Below, in pieces: positions 49,341 through 59,874 of a stretch of 64,000 nucleotides of DNA. Origin of the DNA: Isoetes taiwanensis (lineage: Eukaryota; Streptophyta; Lycopodiopsida; Isoetales; Isoetaceae); the NCBI GenBank assembly GCA_021234155.1, contig JAJEKV010000030.1, forward strand, positions 3,904,889 through 3,968,888, read 5' to 3'. Position 1 is the stretch's first letter, and each line of letters opens with the position of its first letter. A model generated the notes under the pieces. The model was not told the DNA's origin. It searched no databases and saw only the letters and a list, made by a program, of their open reading frames with translations. The position numbers were made by a program, and so were the translations under genes.

Positions 49341-49882
49341 CATTAGTTAAACAACCACATTATAAACTCGCATTTTTTCTATGTGTTATAATATTACTTT
49401 TTTACATGTCCTTATTTTAGAAAAACAATAGCTAGATGTCAATAACACATGTAGTGTTTTGTAAATTAAAAAAAGGCCATACATGATTTTTTTTAATTTT
49501 GCAAAAAGAACACTTGAAACGACGTGTCTATATTGAGAAAAAGCATACTTGAAAACATCATTTTCTATTTCCTACGTGTTCTTTTCTTTGTAATCCTTTA
49601 TTTCTAGTGTGGTAATTTAGTTTTTCAGGTGTAGTAAAATTAAAACCTACGCATGCTATTTTAAAGATAAACAACGCATGGTTCCACAAAAAATAACAGT
49701 GAAGGAAAAAAGTACACATTGACAAAAATTCACAAAAACTATGGTGGATTATTCTGCCAAAAGATGACTATGGGAAATTTCTGCAAAAAACCACTGTCTC
49801 TTTGTGCAGATCCGGATAAATAGGCCATGTGAACTTTTGGGCCATTTTGGTGATGTTTTTGGCATAAAACAGCACTTAAAAA

Positions 49883-50809
49883 CATAGCTACCGGGAACCA
49901 AGTTCCAAACTTGGTTCCCGTTCCCAACTCCGTTCCCGAGGGTCCAGAGTTCCGGGAACTCCTAGCCAAGTTCCCACTACATGTGCTACCGGGAACTAAG
50001 TTCCGGACGAAGTTCCCATAAATGGAAACTTGAGTTCCCAGTAGCAAATTTTTTTTAGCATTAAATTTACAAAGAAACCACAAAAAAAGTGTCGAAATAC
50101 CAAAAAAAAACTATTTTTTCCCCTTGTTCGTGGTTTTTGACGGCTTGGTGTCGGATCTCTGGCCTGATGTCGGATTGGGACTACTGCTATTAAAGTGTTG
50201 AAGGAGCCTACTATATCTTTTGGACTAGAAGAGCCTGTTGCCCAGCTATCAAACTCTGAACTCGGAAGGTAAATTCATTTTAGCAATCCAGAGAGTACTC
50301 CTCATTCTTTTATCTCTCATTCTCGAACGAAACACCTCTACTGCAGTAGCTCGGCTCTGACCTCTGCTACGACCTCTGCTGCAGGAGCTGCCTTCTGGCT
50401 CTGTTATCTGGCTGGAGCAGTGGAGACTACTAGAGCCTAATAACAACTATTTATAGTGATTGTCTAGCAGGTTCTCATTTTAGTCACAAATCTCACAACA
50501 TTATGAGCATCAATATACACAAGTTGGCCATTATGATGTGTAAACATATCTGAGATTAGCAAAGAGAAAGAGAACCAAACTCTTGATGAACGTTAAAGAA
50601 TGGTTTTACCTATTACTTTCACCCATCACAATGTATTTCACATTTTTCTGTTCTAAGTGTTCTATGATAATCTATATGCAAAGGGAACTCCAAAACCGTT
50701 CACTTTTAAAAAATTCGAAAGTTGGACGTTCCCGTTCCCATCCGTTCCGGTTCCCGTTCCCAAATTTGGATCCAAGTTCCCGTTCCAGTTCCCGTTCCGA
50801 GTAGCTATG
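49883..50809. mobile_element. Non-autonomous hAT-like DNA transposon, 927 bp
   Basis: The ends are perfect 9-bp inverted repeats, CATAGCTAC at 49883 and GTAGCTATG ending at 50809. They are flanked by an 8-bp direct repeat CTTAAAAA at 49875-49882 and 50810-50817. An 8-bp duplication with CA...TG ends is typical of hAT elements. Both subterminal zones (about 49892-50040 and 50725-50800) are packed with GGGAAC or GTTCCC hexamers in several orientations, which resembles hAT transposase-binding subterminal repeats. The interior has no transposase frame, so movement would need a partner in trans. The exact target duplication suggests a fairly recent insertion. Confidence 0.85.
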
Positions 50810-50817
50810 CTTAAAAA

Positions 50818-51314
50818 CAACCATGGACCAAAAATTGGGGTCAGTGTGTAACTTTTAAGAATCGCAAAGGATGAAAAAGAATTGCCTCAATCTAGATAAC
50901 TAGACCAAGAATGAAAAATACCAAGGATTGTCTATCCATGAGGAAGAAGCCCCTTCCCTGCATGGTTCAAGAGGAAGAGAAAGAAAACTGCCGAGACGAA
51001 GAAGGAACGCCGATTTGAGAAGCTGAATACGACTCCTGCTATACAAACCTAAACCAGAGGTCCAAAACTACATGCAAAACATGCATGCATGCATGCTTCT
51101 CCTCATGAAAATATCGATCCTATGGAGTGGATCGATTAGCATTGTACATCGAGGCATAGGAAGGTATACTAGGATTTACGACCGTTTGTTTAACATTTGG
51201 CATTGTTGGTTGTGGGTGACATCTTAAAAAGTCACCAATTCCAAAAGAGGTAGATGATTCAACTTAGGAGGAGACTATATATAGCACCAGGTAGTTGAGG
51301 GAGAAGTCGTCAAT
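50818..51314. other. Spacer between hAT-like element and LINE
   Basis: No gene is seen. It holds a (GCAT)4 microsatellite at 51081-51096. Confidence 0.5.
51081..51096. repeat. (ATGC)4 microsatellite
   Basis: Four perfect ATGC units. Confidence 0.9.
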
Positions 51315-51328
51315 GATAGTTAAAAAGT
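51315..51328. repeat. Target-site duplication, left copy
   Basis: GATAGTTAAAAAGT, identical to 56369-56382 on the other side of the LINE. Confidence 0.95.
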
Positions 51329-51329
51329 T

Positions 51330-52286
51330 ATGGGAGAAATCAAGTTTTGGATCACCAAAACTCATAGAATCCCCATCTGCTCCCTGCTCAAGATTGATAA
51401 CAGAACGTTTCAGATCCTCTGTAAGGATAATTTTAGTGTTACCTACCTGCTAAAAAAGAAATTGGGCAAAATTAGTAACAACGAGTTTTACATCATGTGA
51501 TGGAGCCCTCTGTTTACCCCAGGTAATTCTAATCATATTTCTACCTCCACCTGGATAACATTTCCTAATTTGCCTCCTGCCCTTTGGACTCATTCCCATC
51601 TGAGAGCCATTTCGAGCAATTTGGGGAATATTATCTCTATAAACATCCCCCAAACAAATTTCCCCTCTGTCTGTATTTCTAAAGAGATTGACTCAAGATG
51701 GCTTAAAAATGTTAAAATCAAGATCTCTGAAGGCAGAACCCTGGATTTGGAGGTTGTGTATTCTAAAATTCCCACCCACAAGGTGCTTGAAGAAGCTACC
51801 CCCAGCTGGGATAAAGCTACAAATGTGAAGCCCCCTCTCATTATTAGGCAGGAGTGGCGACCCAAAAAAATGGAAGCTTTTGCTCTGGCTCAAAAAGATG
51901 CCTGCGCTCGGGTTCAAAACGACTGTAAAATCATAACTCAGAGGAACCCTGATGAGAATCAAACGGATTTCACTTTCAAAAATGATTCTCTCTTCATGGA
52001 CAATAACTGGAATTTTTCTCTCAAGAATGTCAACTTGGAGGTCAAATTTAAAACAGGAATTGTGACCCTCTCCTTCCCTCTTAAGGAAGACAATTCTGAG
52101 GGGGAGTCTGAGTGCTATAATTCGGATAACGAGTTCATACATTCTTGCAATGAGGAAGGATGGAAGCAGATTACTTCAAGAAGAAGGGGCAGGGGACAGA
52201 AGAAAACTTACCTTGGACCTCTGAGAGTTAGCCCTAGGAATTCAGCCATCCAATCGAGGATGGCCAAAGGAATGTACAAATATTAA
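51330..52286 (+). pseudogene. LINE ORF1, nucleic-acid-binding protein with one premature stop
   Basis: One frame runs from the ATG at 51330 to the stop at 52284-52286 (318 sense-or-stop codons), broken only by TGA at 51498-51500 (codon 57). The sequence straddling the stop (EFYIM, stop, WSPLFTP, later FPNLPPALW and LGNIISINIP) matches the DUF4283 pattern of plant LINE and gag-like ORF1 proteins, so the stop falls inside a conserved domain. The family binds element RNA. The C-terminus is basic (TSRRRGRGQKK) and no CCHC knuckle is seen. CGA to TGA by deamination would explain the stop; readthrough is possible but unproven. After the stop the next in-frame ATG lies at about 51870, past the domain. 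Confidence 0.8.
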
Positions 52287-55200
52287 TGTCGGGCCCTCTT
52301 AAGATCATTACCTGGAACCTCCAGGGTATAAATAATATTATCAAAAGGGAGCGTCTAAAGGTCTGTATCTCTACCCTTAACCCTGATATTGTGCTGATCC
52401 AGGAACATAAAATCCATGATCCTAACCACAACGAGATTATTTCTAGATCCTTTCCTCCTAATTTTAAAGTTTGGTCTATTAGTGCTAATGAGTCGTCTGC
52501 AGGCATAGCTATTGTGTGGAATCTGAGAATCAATCTGGAGGTAAATCATATGATTAATGATAATAATGGTAGGTGGCAGATTTTGGTAGGTAATCTAGGC
52601 TCTGATTCTATAGCCATTACTAATGTGTATTCTTACCATAATCCCTCTGAGAGGATTACTGTGTGGAATAAAATCAATCATAGTCTGGCCAGTATTGATG
52701 TTGATGACCTCATTCTGGCTGGTGACTTTAATATGGTCACAGATAGCTACATGAAAAATAGGAATTTTAAAGCTCTCTTGCCTCAGGAGCTGTGTGTCTG
52801 GACCAAGCTTCTTGCTGATCAAAATCTTAGAATTGCCAGAACCAAGCCTAATTCTTTTAGCTGGTCTGACCACAGGGCTGATCCTATTTGTTGCCTTCAT
52901 GACCGCTTTTACCTTAGTGAGAACCTGTGGACTATTGGTAGTAGGGTGGATAATTTAACAGGTTACACTCTTTCTGACCACTTTCCTCAGCAAATTTGTT
53001 TGATGGGCAAGAACAATCAAAGTAGAAGAAAATCTTTCTTCAAGCTTAATGTTAATCTACTGGACCAAGAGGATTTTCTTGAGAAGCTCCAAAACATTAT
53101 TAGCTGTCACCCCAAGCCAGCTGGAGACACAGGCTGGATGTGGTGGTGGATAAACTTAGCCAAGCACATTAAGAGCTGGTTAAAATGCTGGGGTAAAGAG
53201 ATTCATCACCAGAAGCATGCTAATCTTGCTCAATTAAGACAGAGCCTCAGTATTGCCCCTGCTGACATGCAAGATGACATCAAAATACAGATTGAGAAGG
53301 AGGAAATTAGCATTGCAAAAGGCTGGAAAGTAAAGGCTAAAATCAGAGAGCTTAAGGAGGATGAGAGATGTAACTCCAAGTATTTTTTTATTAAAGCCAA
53401 AACGAAGCTCAAGAGAAATCAAATTGAAGAAGTCAAGGTTGGGGATACCCTTATTTCTGGTGATCTCAACCTCAAGAATGCTGCTGTGGACCACTTCACT
53501 AAGATTATGGGTACTAATACTGACTGCTCTGGAGAGATGATGGACCTTTTTATCAATATTAGAAAGAAAGTCAATGAAGACCAGAACAACCTGATCAATG
53601 CCCCCTTTACTGATCATGAACTCAAGGAAGTTGTTTCTGGAATGGATAACGGGAAAACTCCGGGACCAGATGGTCTCCCTGCAGAATTTTTTAAAAAGGC
53701 TTGGCCTATTTTAAGCGAGGGAATCACCAAATTGGCCAATGAGTTCAGGATAAATAAGTGTCTGAATGCCAAAATCAACACGAGTCTTATTACTCTCATC
53801 CCCAAGATCGATTCTCCTACCTCCTTTGCTGATTATAGACCAATTTCTCTTACTAATGTGATCTACAAGATAATTGCAGGTGCGCTGGCTACAAGACTCA
53901 AGGGAATTTTAAACAGTGCAATTAGTAGCACCCAATCAGCATACCTCAAGGATCAATTCATCCTGGACAATGTGGTCACTGCAATTTTAGGATTGCACTG
54001 GGCCAAAGAATCCAACCAAGATATTGCTCTTCTCAAACTGGATATCACGAAAGCTTTCGATACGGTCAGTTGGAACTTCTTGTTTAAGTGCTGCAGGGCT
54101 CTGGGGTTCAACGAAGAAAGTATAGGTATGTTTAAGGCCATTTTAAGTAATTCCAGATCAGCAGTGCTTGTCAATGGTGAATGCAGCCCATTCTTTGCGC
54201 TCAGAAGAGGTGTCAAGAAAGGTTGTCCTTTAGCACCGTTCTTATTCTTAATTGTCATGGAAGCCTTGCATGGCAGATTGGAAATAGCAAAGAATGATAA
54301 GTCTATCAAAGGCCTTCAACTACCAGACAACTCTCAGGTGGATCAAATCCTAAACGGGCACTTTGCTGATGATACTTTTATAATGACTTCTATGGATCGG
54401 GATTCTATTATCAACACTCAGCATATCCTTCAGGATTTTGGTCAAACCTCTGGTTGCAAAATTAACCCTCTTAAATCTGCTATTCAAGCCAGGGACATGG
54501 ACAAAGGCACCCATGCAGCTGACCTTTTTGGCTGTAAGTATATCTCTCCATGCACAAAGACTAAAATTCTGGGTATTCCCTTTGCTATCAGAAGTAATGC
54601 CTCGGATCTGTGGAATGACATAACCGATAAATTCTACAAAAAGGTGGATACCCTGAATTCTAAATATCTCTTCAAAAATGGCAGAGCTATTATTGCCAAT
54701 TTCATGATCTCCTCCTCGCAGGTCTACCAGTCTTCCATTATTTTAGCTCCCAAAAAAGTTACTAATAAGCTTCAAAGTATTATTGGCAGGTTTATCTCTT
54801 GTGGCCAAAACAGAAGATGCTGGCACCCGGTCTCCATGGAAGAGTGTTGCAAGTCTAAAGCAGAAGGTGGACTGGGTACTATTAATATCAGAAAGCAGGG
54901 ATTGGCTTTGGCAGCAAAATATTTCCATAAAGCCTCTTATGATAAGATCAAGCACCCCATCTCTATATTGATCAGGCACTACATTAGTAAATGTCACCCT
55001 TATGGTTGGAGAAACCTGAAGATGGACTTGCCACACTCTATTTTCTTCCCATTCTCTGTTCCAGCCACCACTCCATGTCTTATTAAAAAGTGGATAAAGG
55101 CTTGGCTTGAAATTAGACAGATGTACAATTGGGAAAAAGGCCTATCCATGGATCAATCCATTTTCTGGAATCCCACTCTTATTTTGGATAATCCTGACAT

Positions 55201-55939
55201 CTGCCTAGCCTGTCATTTCCCTGATCAAGCGAAACTTTGGAAGCAAAAAGGGATTACTATGATCAGAGATCTCTATGATAATAATGGGATTATTTTATTT
55301 CAAAACTCAGTCCTTGCAGGGGAAGGTCAGCAAATACAGATGTTGTATGAAGCCATTATATATATAGTGGTGAATGGTAGTTGGTCCCACTCTCAGGACT
55401 CTTGGAACCACAATGGGGTAATTGGCTACAAAGTCAATTCTGCCTACAAATTTCTCATGAGAGATCAGACTGTCATCATTCACCTCAAATGGGGAGTTTC
55501 CTCAGACACAGCTAGAAGGAACCTCAAATTTATGTGGAGCAGCCCAATTAATCCGAAAATCAAAGCCTTTATGTGGCAGCTCTGGCACAAGGGATTGGCT
55601 ACTAATTGTAAGAGATTTAAGCTTTCTATGACTAACTCTGATATTTGTGACAGATGTCTTACCCACAAGGAAGATGAAAACCATCTATTCAGATCCTGCC
55701 TATGGTCTGAATGGATTCTGGAACTGGCCTCTGAGAGCCTGGGCCTAAATCTAGTTACCCTGAATCAGAAGGAGTTCTTCATGCCTAACAACCCTACGGA
55801 CTGGAGAATTTATATCCTCCTATGGAGAATTTGGAAAGGGAGAAACTCCTTTATCTTTGATTTTGAAATTATTCCCCCGGAAGGGATTTTAAAACAGGTA
55901 TTGTATGATATCAATTGGATCCTTAGTATTAATGTATGA
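52286..55939 (+). CDS. LINE ORF2: endonuclease and reverse transcriptase, intact
   Basis: This 1,217-residue polyprotein nicks target DNA and reverse-transcribes the element RNA at the nick. The N-terminal AP-like endonuclease (about 1-235) shows ITWNLQG (10-14), IQEHK (about 40), LAGDFNM (about 144-150) and LSDHF (about 230). The reverse transcriptase (about 440-740) shows GKTPGPDGLPAEF, YRPISLTN, KLDITKAFD (about 590), RRGVKKGCPLAPFLF and the catalytic FADD (about 693). A zf-RVT zinc-binding domain with CDRC and HLFRSCLW follows (about 1070-1150). No RNase H domain is seen. The ATG overlaps the ORF1 stop by one base (TAATG), which fixes this start. No frameshift or stop was found. It could supply enzyme activity in trans. 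Confidence 0.95.
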   Translation: MSGPLKIITWNLQGINNIIKRERLKVCISTLNPDIVLIQEHKIHDPNHNEIISRSFPPNFKVWSISANESSAGIAIVWNLRINLEVNHMINDNNGRWQILVGNLGSDSIAITNVYSYHNPSERITVWNKINHSLASIDVDDLILAGDFNMVTDSYMKNRNFKALLPQELCVWTKLLADQNLRIARTKPNSFSWSDHRADPICCLHDRFYLSENLWTIGSRVDNLTGYTLSDHFPQQICLMGKNNQSRRKSFFKLNVNLLDQEDFLEKLQNIISCHPKPAGDTGWMWWWINLAKHIKSWLKCWGKEIHHQKHANLAQLRQSLSIAPADMQDDIKIQIEKEEISIAKGWKVKAKIRELKEDERCNSKYFFIKAKTKLKRNQIEEVKVGDTLISGDLNLKNAAVDHFTKIMGTNTDCSGEMMDLFINIRKKVNEDQNNLINAPFTDHELKEVVSGMDNGKTPGPDGLPAEFFKKAWPILSEGITKLANEFRINKCLNAKINTSLITLIPKIDSPTSFADYRPISLTNVIYKIIAGALATRLKGILNSAISSTQSAYLKDQFILDNVVTAILGLHWAKESNQDIALLKLDITKAFDTVSWNFLFKCCRALGFNEESIGMFKAILSNSRSAVLVNGECSPFFALRRGVKKGCPLAPFLFLIVMEALHGRLEIAKNDKSIKGLQLPDNSQVDQILNGHFADDTFIMTSMDRDSIINTQHILQDFGQTSGCKINPLKSAIQARDMDKGTHAADLFGCKYISPCTKTKILGIPFAIRSNASDLWNDITDKFYKKVDTLNSKYLFKNGRAIIANFMISSSQVYQSSIILAPKKVTNKLQSIIGRFISCGQNRRCWHPVSMEECCKSKAEGGLGTINIRKQGLALAAKYFHKASYDKIKHPISILIRHYISKCHPYGWRNLKMDLPHSIFFPFSVPATTPCLIKKWIKAWLEIRQMYNWEKGLSMDQSIFWNPTLILDNPDICLACHFPDQAKLWKQKGITMIRDLYDNNGIILFQNSVLAGEGQQIQMLYEAIIYIVVNGSWSHSQDSWNHNGVIGYKVNSAYKFLMRDQTVIIHLKWGVSSDTARRNLKFMWSSPINPKIKAFMWQLWHKGLATNCKRFKLSMTNSDICDRCLTHKEDENHLFRSCLWSEWILELASESLGLNLVTLNQKEFFMPNNPTDWRIYILLWRIWKGRNSFIFDFEIIPPEGILKQVLYDINWILSINV

Positions 55940-56285
55940 ATCGTCTATTGCTGCAGATACCCTGTTCCTGATGACTAGGAGGCTCAAATGGAAAAGAAAC
56001 AAAGCCGAGCACAATAAGGAATGGATCAAATTCTTCGGCCCAGTTGATACCTCTGCACATCTCGAAGCCATATGCTTTTGTGGTTGCTGCTGTGACCAAA
56101 ATTACAATATTCGAAGAGATCTCATATGCGAGGCCAAAGATGCCGAAGGAAGGTTTAACATGGCCAAAGCGGGCAACTGTAGATGCACCTATTGCACCTT
56201 CCATCTGATCATGAAAGTTTCTGCTCAAAAGAGACCGCGCTTTTTCAGATACTTAATTCTCTATAAGTTTCTTAAACTAATATAG
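55905..56285 (+). CDS. Cys-rich frame at LINE 3' end, unknown
   Basis: A 126-codon frame overlaps the ORF2 end by 35 bases in another frame and stops 71 bases before the poly(A). The middle has Cys clusters (CFCGCCCDQ, then C, then CRCTYC) and a basic end (SAQKRPRFFR). I know no family match. It may be a third ORF, a C-terminal extension reached by frameshift, or a chance opening in the 3' UTR. Confidence 0.35.
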   Translation: MISIGSLVLMYESSIAADTLFLMTRRLKWKRNKAEHNKEWIKFFGPVDTSAHLEAICFCGCCCDQNYNIRRDLICEAKDAEGRFNMAKAGNCRCTYCTFHLIMKVSAQKRPRFFRYLILYKFLKLI

Positions 56286-56368
56286 GGTTACACTTCCCTT
56301 GAAAAAAGTCTTTTGTATATTTAAACTATACTTAATATAAATAGCTGCCTTCAATAAAAAAAAAAAAA

Positions 56369-56382
56369 GATAGTTAAAAAGT
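56369..56382. repeat. Target-site duplication, right copy
   Basis: GATAGTTAAAAAGT, identical to 51315-51328, directly after the poly(A). Confidence 0.95.
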
Positions 56383-59291
56383 AAGCAAAGAGGCATTGAC
56401 ATTGGGTAATGGAAGAGGACAATTGCTCACGACAAGCAAATTATGCTTAAGCATTGGTGAAGACATGCGGTTGTTGGAAGGCCGCTTCCAATAATGAACT
56501 TATGAGGGGAGGCAAGCAATTGACAATTATATGTCGTATAGGCTTGGCCATAGGTGACGATGATAACCAACATTGCTAGCAATAACTAGCTGATACCAAT
56601 TGATCCACGTGGAGTTTGTGATAGCCAGAAAGAAGATTAAGTCTATTGAGAACAACATGTCATATATACAGACTTTAATTGAACTGATGAATAAATATAT
56701 GAGCACTTTAGTGGTGCTTTCCATTAATGACCATAGGAAGGTGTACTTCTGGTGAGCTTCAAGTATGGTTTCCCGATACTCCATGGTAGGACAGACTACT
56801 AAGAGATTGAACAAAGTGTCGATTACTGTACATGATTCGTTAATGTGGTCGTGGACATCGAGGAGTACTTCCTCGTATGTGTTGTCCCAATAGGACCATC
56901 CCCGCTGCATTATACGAAGGAAGTTCTCTCTTGCCTTGTCTCGAACATGTGTTAGTATCTCCCATCCGTTAGTTGCATAGTATGGCGCGGTCACTGGCAG
57001 ATGTATTCCTGCTGACAAGAAGTAATCCCCAAGTTATAGCGGTCCAAGGGAGTCGACAATTTATATGAAATGACATAGCATGAGGAAAAGAAAGGATAGA
57101 TGATAGAACCTTTTGTTCTGAGTTGGCAATACTAGGAGAATTTAGTTTAGAGTTCCTAAGCGATGCAACAAACTGCTTTATTAGTAACTTGGTTTAGAGT
57201 CTCTCATTCGTTAAAGTGCTCACGAAGGTATGGTGGGCAGTTCGATGAGGATTAGTATTCGACTCTGAGAAGTGTAGAAACCACAAGTTATCATGGCGTA
57301 AGATCAATGAGTGATCAGAATATGTTTGAGGTATCAAGAAGTTGAATTTCATATGGATAACAACATCCATTAGATTGTGACATCAAAATGTGTTATGATT
57401 AGAGGCTAAAACAAGGCTATACACACATGTATTATACTTCTTAATCTTTGGGGTCCTATGATATGAGTTGCAACTATGAACATTGCTATGTGGCTAGTCA
57501 AGCAATCACATATGATTTTAGATTTATGAACAACCCACACATGTTATTATACATTATAATAATAAAGTATGGGTTTCTAATGTTGGAAAGGTCAAGTAAT
57601 ATTAAATATAACATTTTTATGGTGATAGCAAAGATGTCGACTTTGACATCTGGTTTATGCCATACATGAAGTTACTAGGATATGGATGCGAGATGAGTGG
57701 AATGTTACCTGACAATGTCTAGAAAATGATATGTGTGTGCAGGAAGAAAGTAGTCTCCAAGAGATAATTATTTAAGTTACATGAGGGATGAACCTCTTAT
57801 TGATTAGGGCCTGAAGAACCTAAGCATTATGATCCTAGGAATTCGGGTGAAATAGTGGGTGTTCCCCAAAAAATAGGAAAGGTTCAATATGGCAAGACCA
57901 TCCAAGATGCTTAATAAATAGACGAAGAGAAAGATATTATTTGAAGTGTAAGTGGCCAACAATAATGGATAATTCGATGGCTGACGAGAAAAGAAAGTTC
58001 GAACATAAGGGTTTACTATTACGGAATCTAGACAATTTGTTGCCCCCATATCATTATGACAGGGTTCAAAGACAACAACATTTGAAACGATCAAGAGTGA
58101 AAGTTGATATGTTTTCTTTAGGAAATAATAATTTAATTGTGAAGAGACGCAATTGATATTGAAAATGCAAAAAATATTTAGCTATAGAAGCCTTTGGAAA
58201 AGGTCCTTGGGTTGGGTACTAACCTTTGGAATTTTGTTATAATCCCATTGAGGGGCATAGTACCATAAGGCACTAAACGGATGGTTGAAATAGCTTGGTA
58301 CCCGATTAAAAATTAGGCACCCTATACAACTCCAACATAGAGTTGGCCGCTGTCAATTTGGCAAGCTGGTGGTTCAAGAGGGTAACTACGAAGGTTATGC
58401 TTTAACTAAGTTAAAGCAAAGTTCTAGCATTTTTTGTAGGATGTGGACACAAGCTTACAACCTACATACCACAAGAGAGTTAAAAAATATCTGAAGAATT
58501 AAATTGTTTGGTGACCCTACAGAATAAGTAGCTCACAATTAAAGGGTTCATTGTATATGCTATATCAAGTGTACAGAATGAGCAATGTTGGAATTAATAA
58601 GCACCACCCTTCAAGGGCCGGCGTAACGGGCATCGACCATAGCCGTAGAGAACATATTGAGGAAGAAGAAAAATGAAGGACCCGTATTCATTATATTTAC
58701 ACCACCTGAATGGGAAGGTTATTACCTTCCCAACTGTTGGATGAGTTGCATAACTTGAGGAGTACTCTCTACTAGCAGGCGAGGATAGATTTTGGCTCGA
58801 CAATTGTTGAAACTGCATCGAATATTATTGTGTCAGCTTGAAAGGTAGAAGGGGCTTGAAAACCATTCAAAGATTTAATACGTGGCTTAGGACAGAAGAA
58901 TTTCATTTCTTGAAAACATGGTGGACATTAAATTCACAAAGGACTTTTTAATAAAATAGAATATATTAGAGTTTTCATCGTCCACGGAGACCAATTAGCC
59001 TATAGGACCCAAAAAGAAGGCACAACAAGCTATTACTGTTCGGGTTAAAAAACCCTCGTCCCAAAGGGTTTTTGGGGGAGAATCCATGACAGGAAGAGGA
59101 TTGCTATCAAACTATACAAACATCTATCATGGGGGAAAAGAAACATGTACATATATAAGGCAAATGCCCGAGAAACGAGCTGATCTCGGCGATCCATGAC
59201 CTTTTGAAGGTATAATCCCAACATCCGTACTGAGGTCGTGCTTAACATCTCATGCAAGGGCTGGCCGGGACAGACCATCTCAGCATAGCGT
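56383..59291. other. Intergenic DNA, no recognisable gene
   Basis: This was continuous with sequence left of 51315 before the LINE inserted. Apart from a 163-codon minus-strand frame at 56527-57018, only short frames occur and none has a motif I recognise. Confidence 0.45.
56527..57018 (-). other. Unassigned 163-codon open frame
   Basis: This is among the longest frames outside recognised elements. The first 95 residues look protein-like (YYATNGWEIL, RDKARENFLRIMQRGW, NLLVVCPTMEYRETILEAHQ) and the rest turns hydrophobic and low in complexity, as if reading into non-coding DNA past a splice donor. No family is recognised. It could be an exon of an old transposon or gene fragment, or chance. 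Confidence 0.3.
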
Positions 59292-59809
59292 TGTCATGAA
59301 CCTACGCGAAAACAAGAAAAATACGTCAAAAATACGCAAGAAATATGAAAGAAATATGCCAAGATTGGCGAAGAATTTAATATATGAACAAGAATCAAGA
59401 GTACAATGGCCCGAAGGCAAGCAGGAACACGAGACATATGCCTAGAAGGTTCAAGACTGGCGTTGAACCTGAATGGTTCGACAAGAAGGAGGTGCCTCCT
59501 TATATATCTAGGCCAACGGTTAGGATCGTGCCACTCCAATGGATGAGATCACGCGAAGTGTCGCGCATGCATGTAGGCTCTAGAATATTCTAGAACCTCC
59601 TGGAAATAGCCCCATATATGAGAAAAACGTGAGAAAATCTCTTCAACAAGTATTGGTAGCGCACTTAACAAAGGGTGTGACTTGCAACTAGAAGATTGCA
59701 AGTTCAAATTTTGTCTTCTGCAACTACCTTTTTGCATCCGTGTGATGACCATCTTTTGTACATACGAGTATAATGTTCGTATGCTACAAATATCCTTATG
59801 GTCGTCACA
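59292..59809 (-). repeat. Chromovirus 3' LTR, about 518 bp
   Basis: It starts TGTGACGACC on the minus strand right after the polypurine tract. The end is placed at ...TTCATGACA near 59292 by the TG...CA rule and is provisional. A TATA-like TATATAA lies at about 59500-59506 on the minus strand. The second LTR is not in the window, so neither end can be checked here. Confidence 0.6.
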
Positions 59810-59822
59810 CCATCCCCTCCTA
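59810..59822 (-). other. Polypurine tract
   Basis: The minus strand reads a purine-rich TAGGAGGGGATGG directly before the LTR start TGTGACGAC. It would prime plus-strand DNA synthesis. Confidence 0.75.
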
Positions 59823-59874
59823 CGACGGTGACGAGTGGGGCCGCAGTACTCAAACTTAGCTTATCCAAGTAACC

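Larger units (their letters stand above)
46267..49882. other. Downstream of LAS1, no recognisable gene
   Basis: The first part holds the LAS1 3' UTR; no clear poly(A) signal could be chosen. Minisatellites lie at 46748-46917 and an ACGTGTC repeat at 49198-49340. Two tRNA-like B boxes (TGTTCAAGTCTC near 48153 and GTGGGTTCAAATCCCAC near 48821) suggest SINE scraps. No open frame has a known motif. Confidence 0.5.
51329..56368 (+). mobile_element. L1-type LINE, 5,040 bp, recently inserted
   Basis: The element is bounded by a perfect 14-bp target duplication and ends with a poly(A) run of 13 (56356-56368) preceded by AATAAA. It carries ORF1 and ORF2 in the usual plant L1 order, plus an extra frame at the 3' end. 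ORF2 is intact over 1,217 codons. ORF1 has one in-frame stop. The first ATG is only two bases into the element, so there is almost no 5' UTR and a slight 5' truncation is likely. The duplication and intact ORF2 argue for a young insertion. Confidence 0.95.

Noticed and set aside
51450-51865. Antisense frames of 67-91 codons over LINE ORF1
   Set aside because: They are shadows of ORF1, whose sense frame has the family motifs.
56583-56596. TGGTATCAGC on the minus strand as a primer-binding site
   Set aside because: No LTR end or second LTR is visible, and the match is short enough to be chance.
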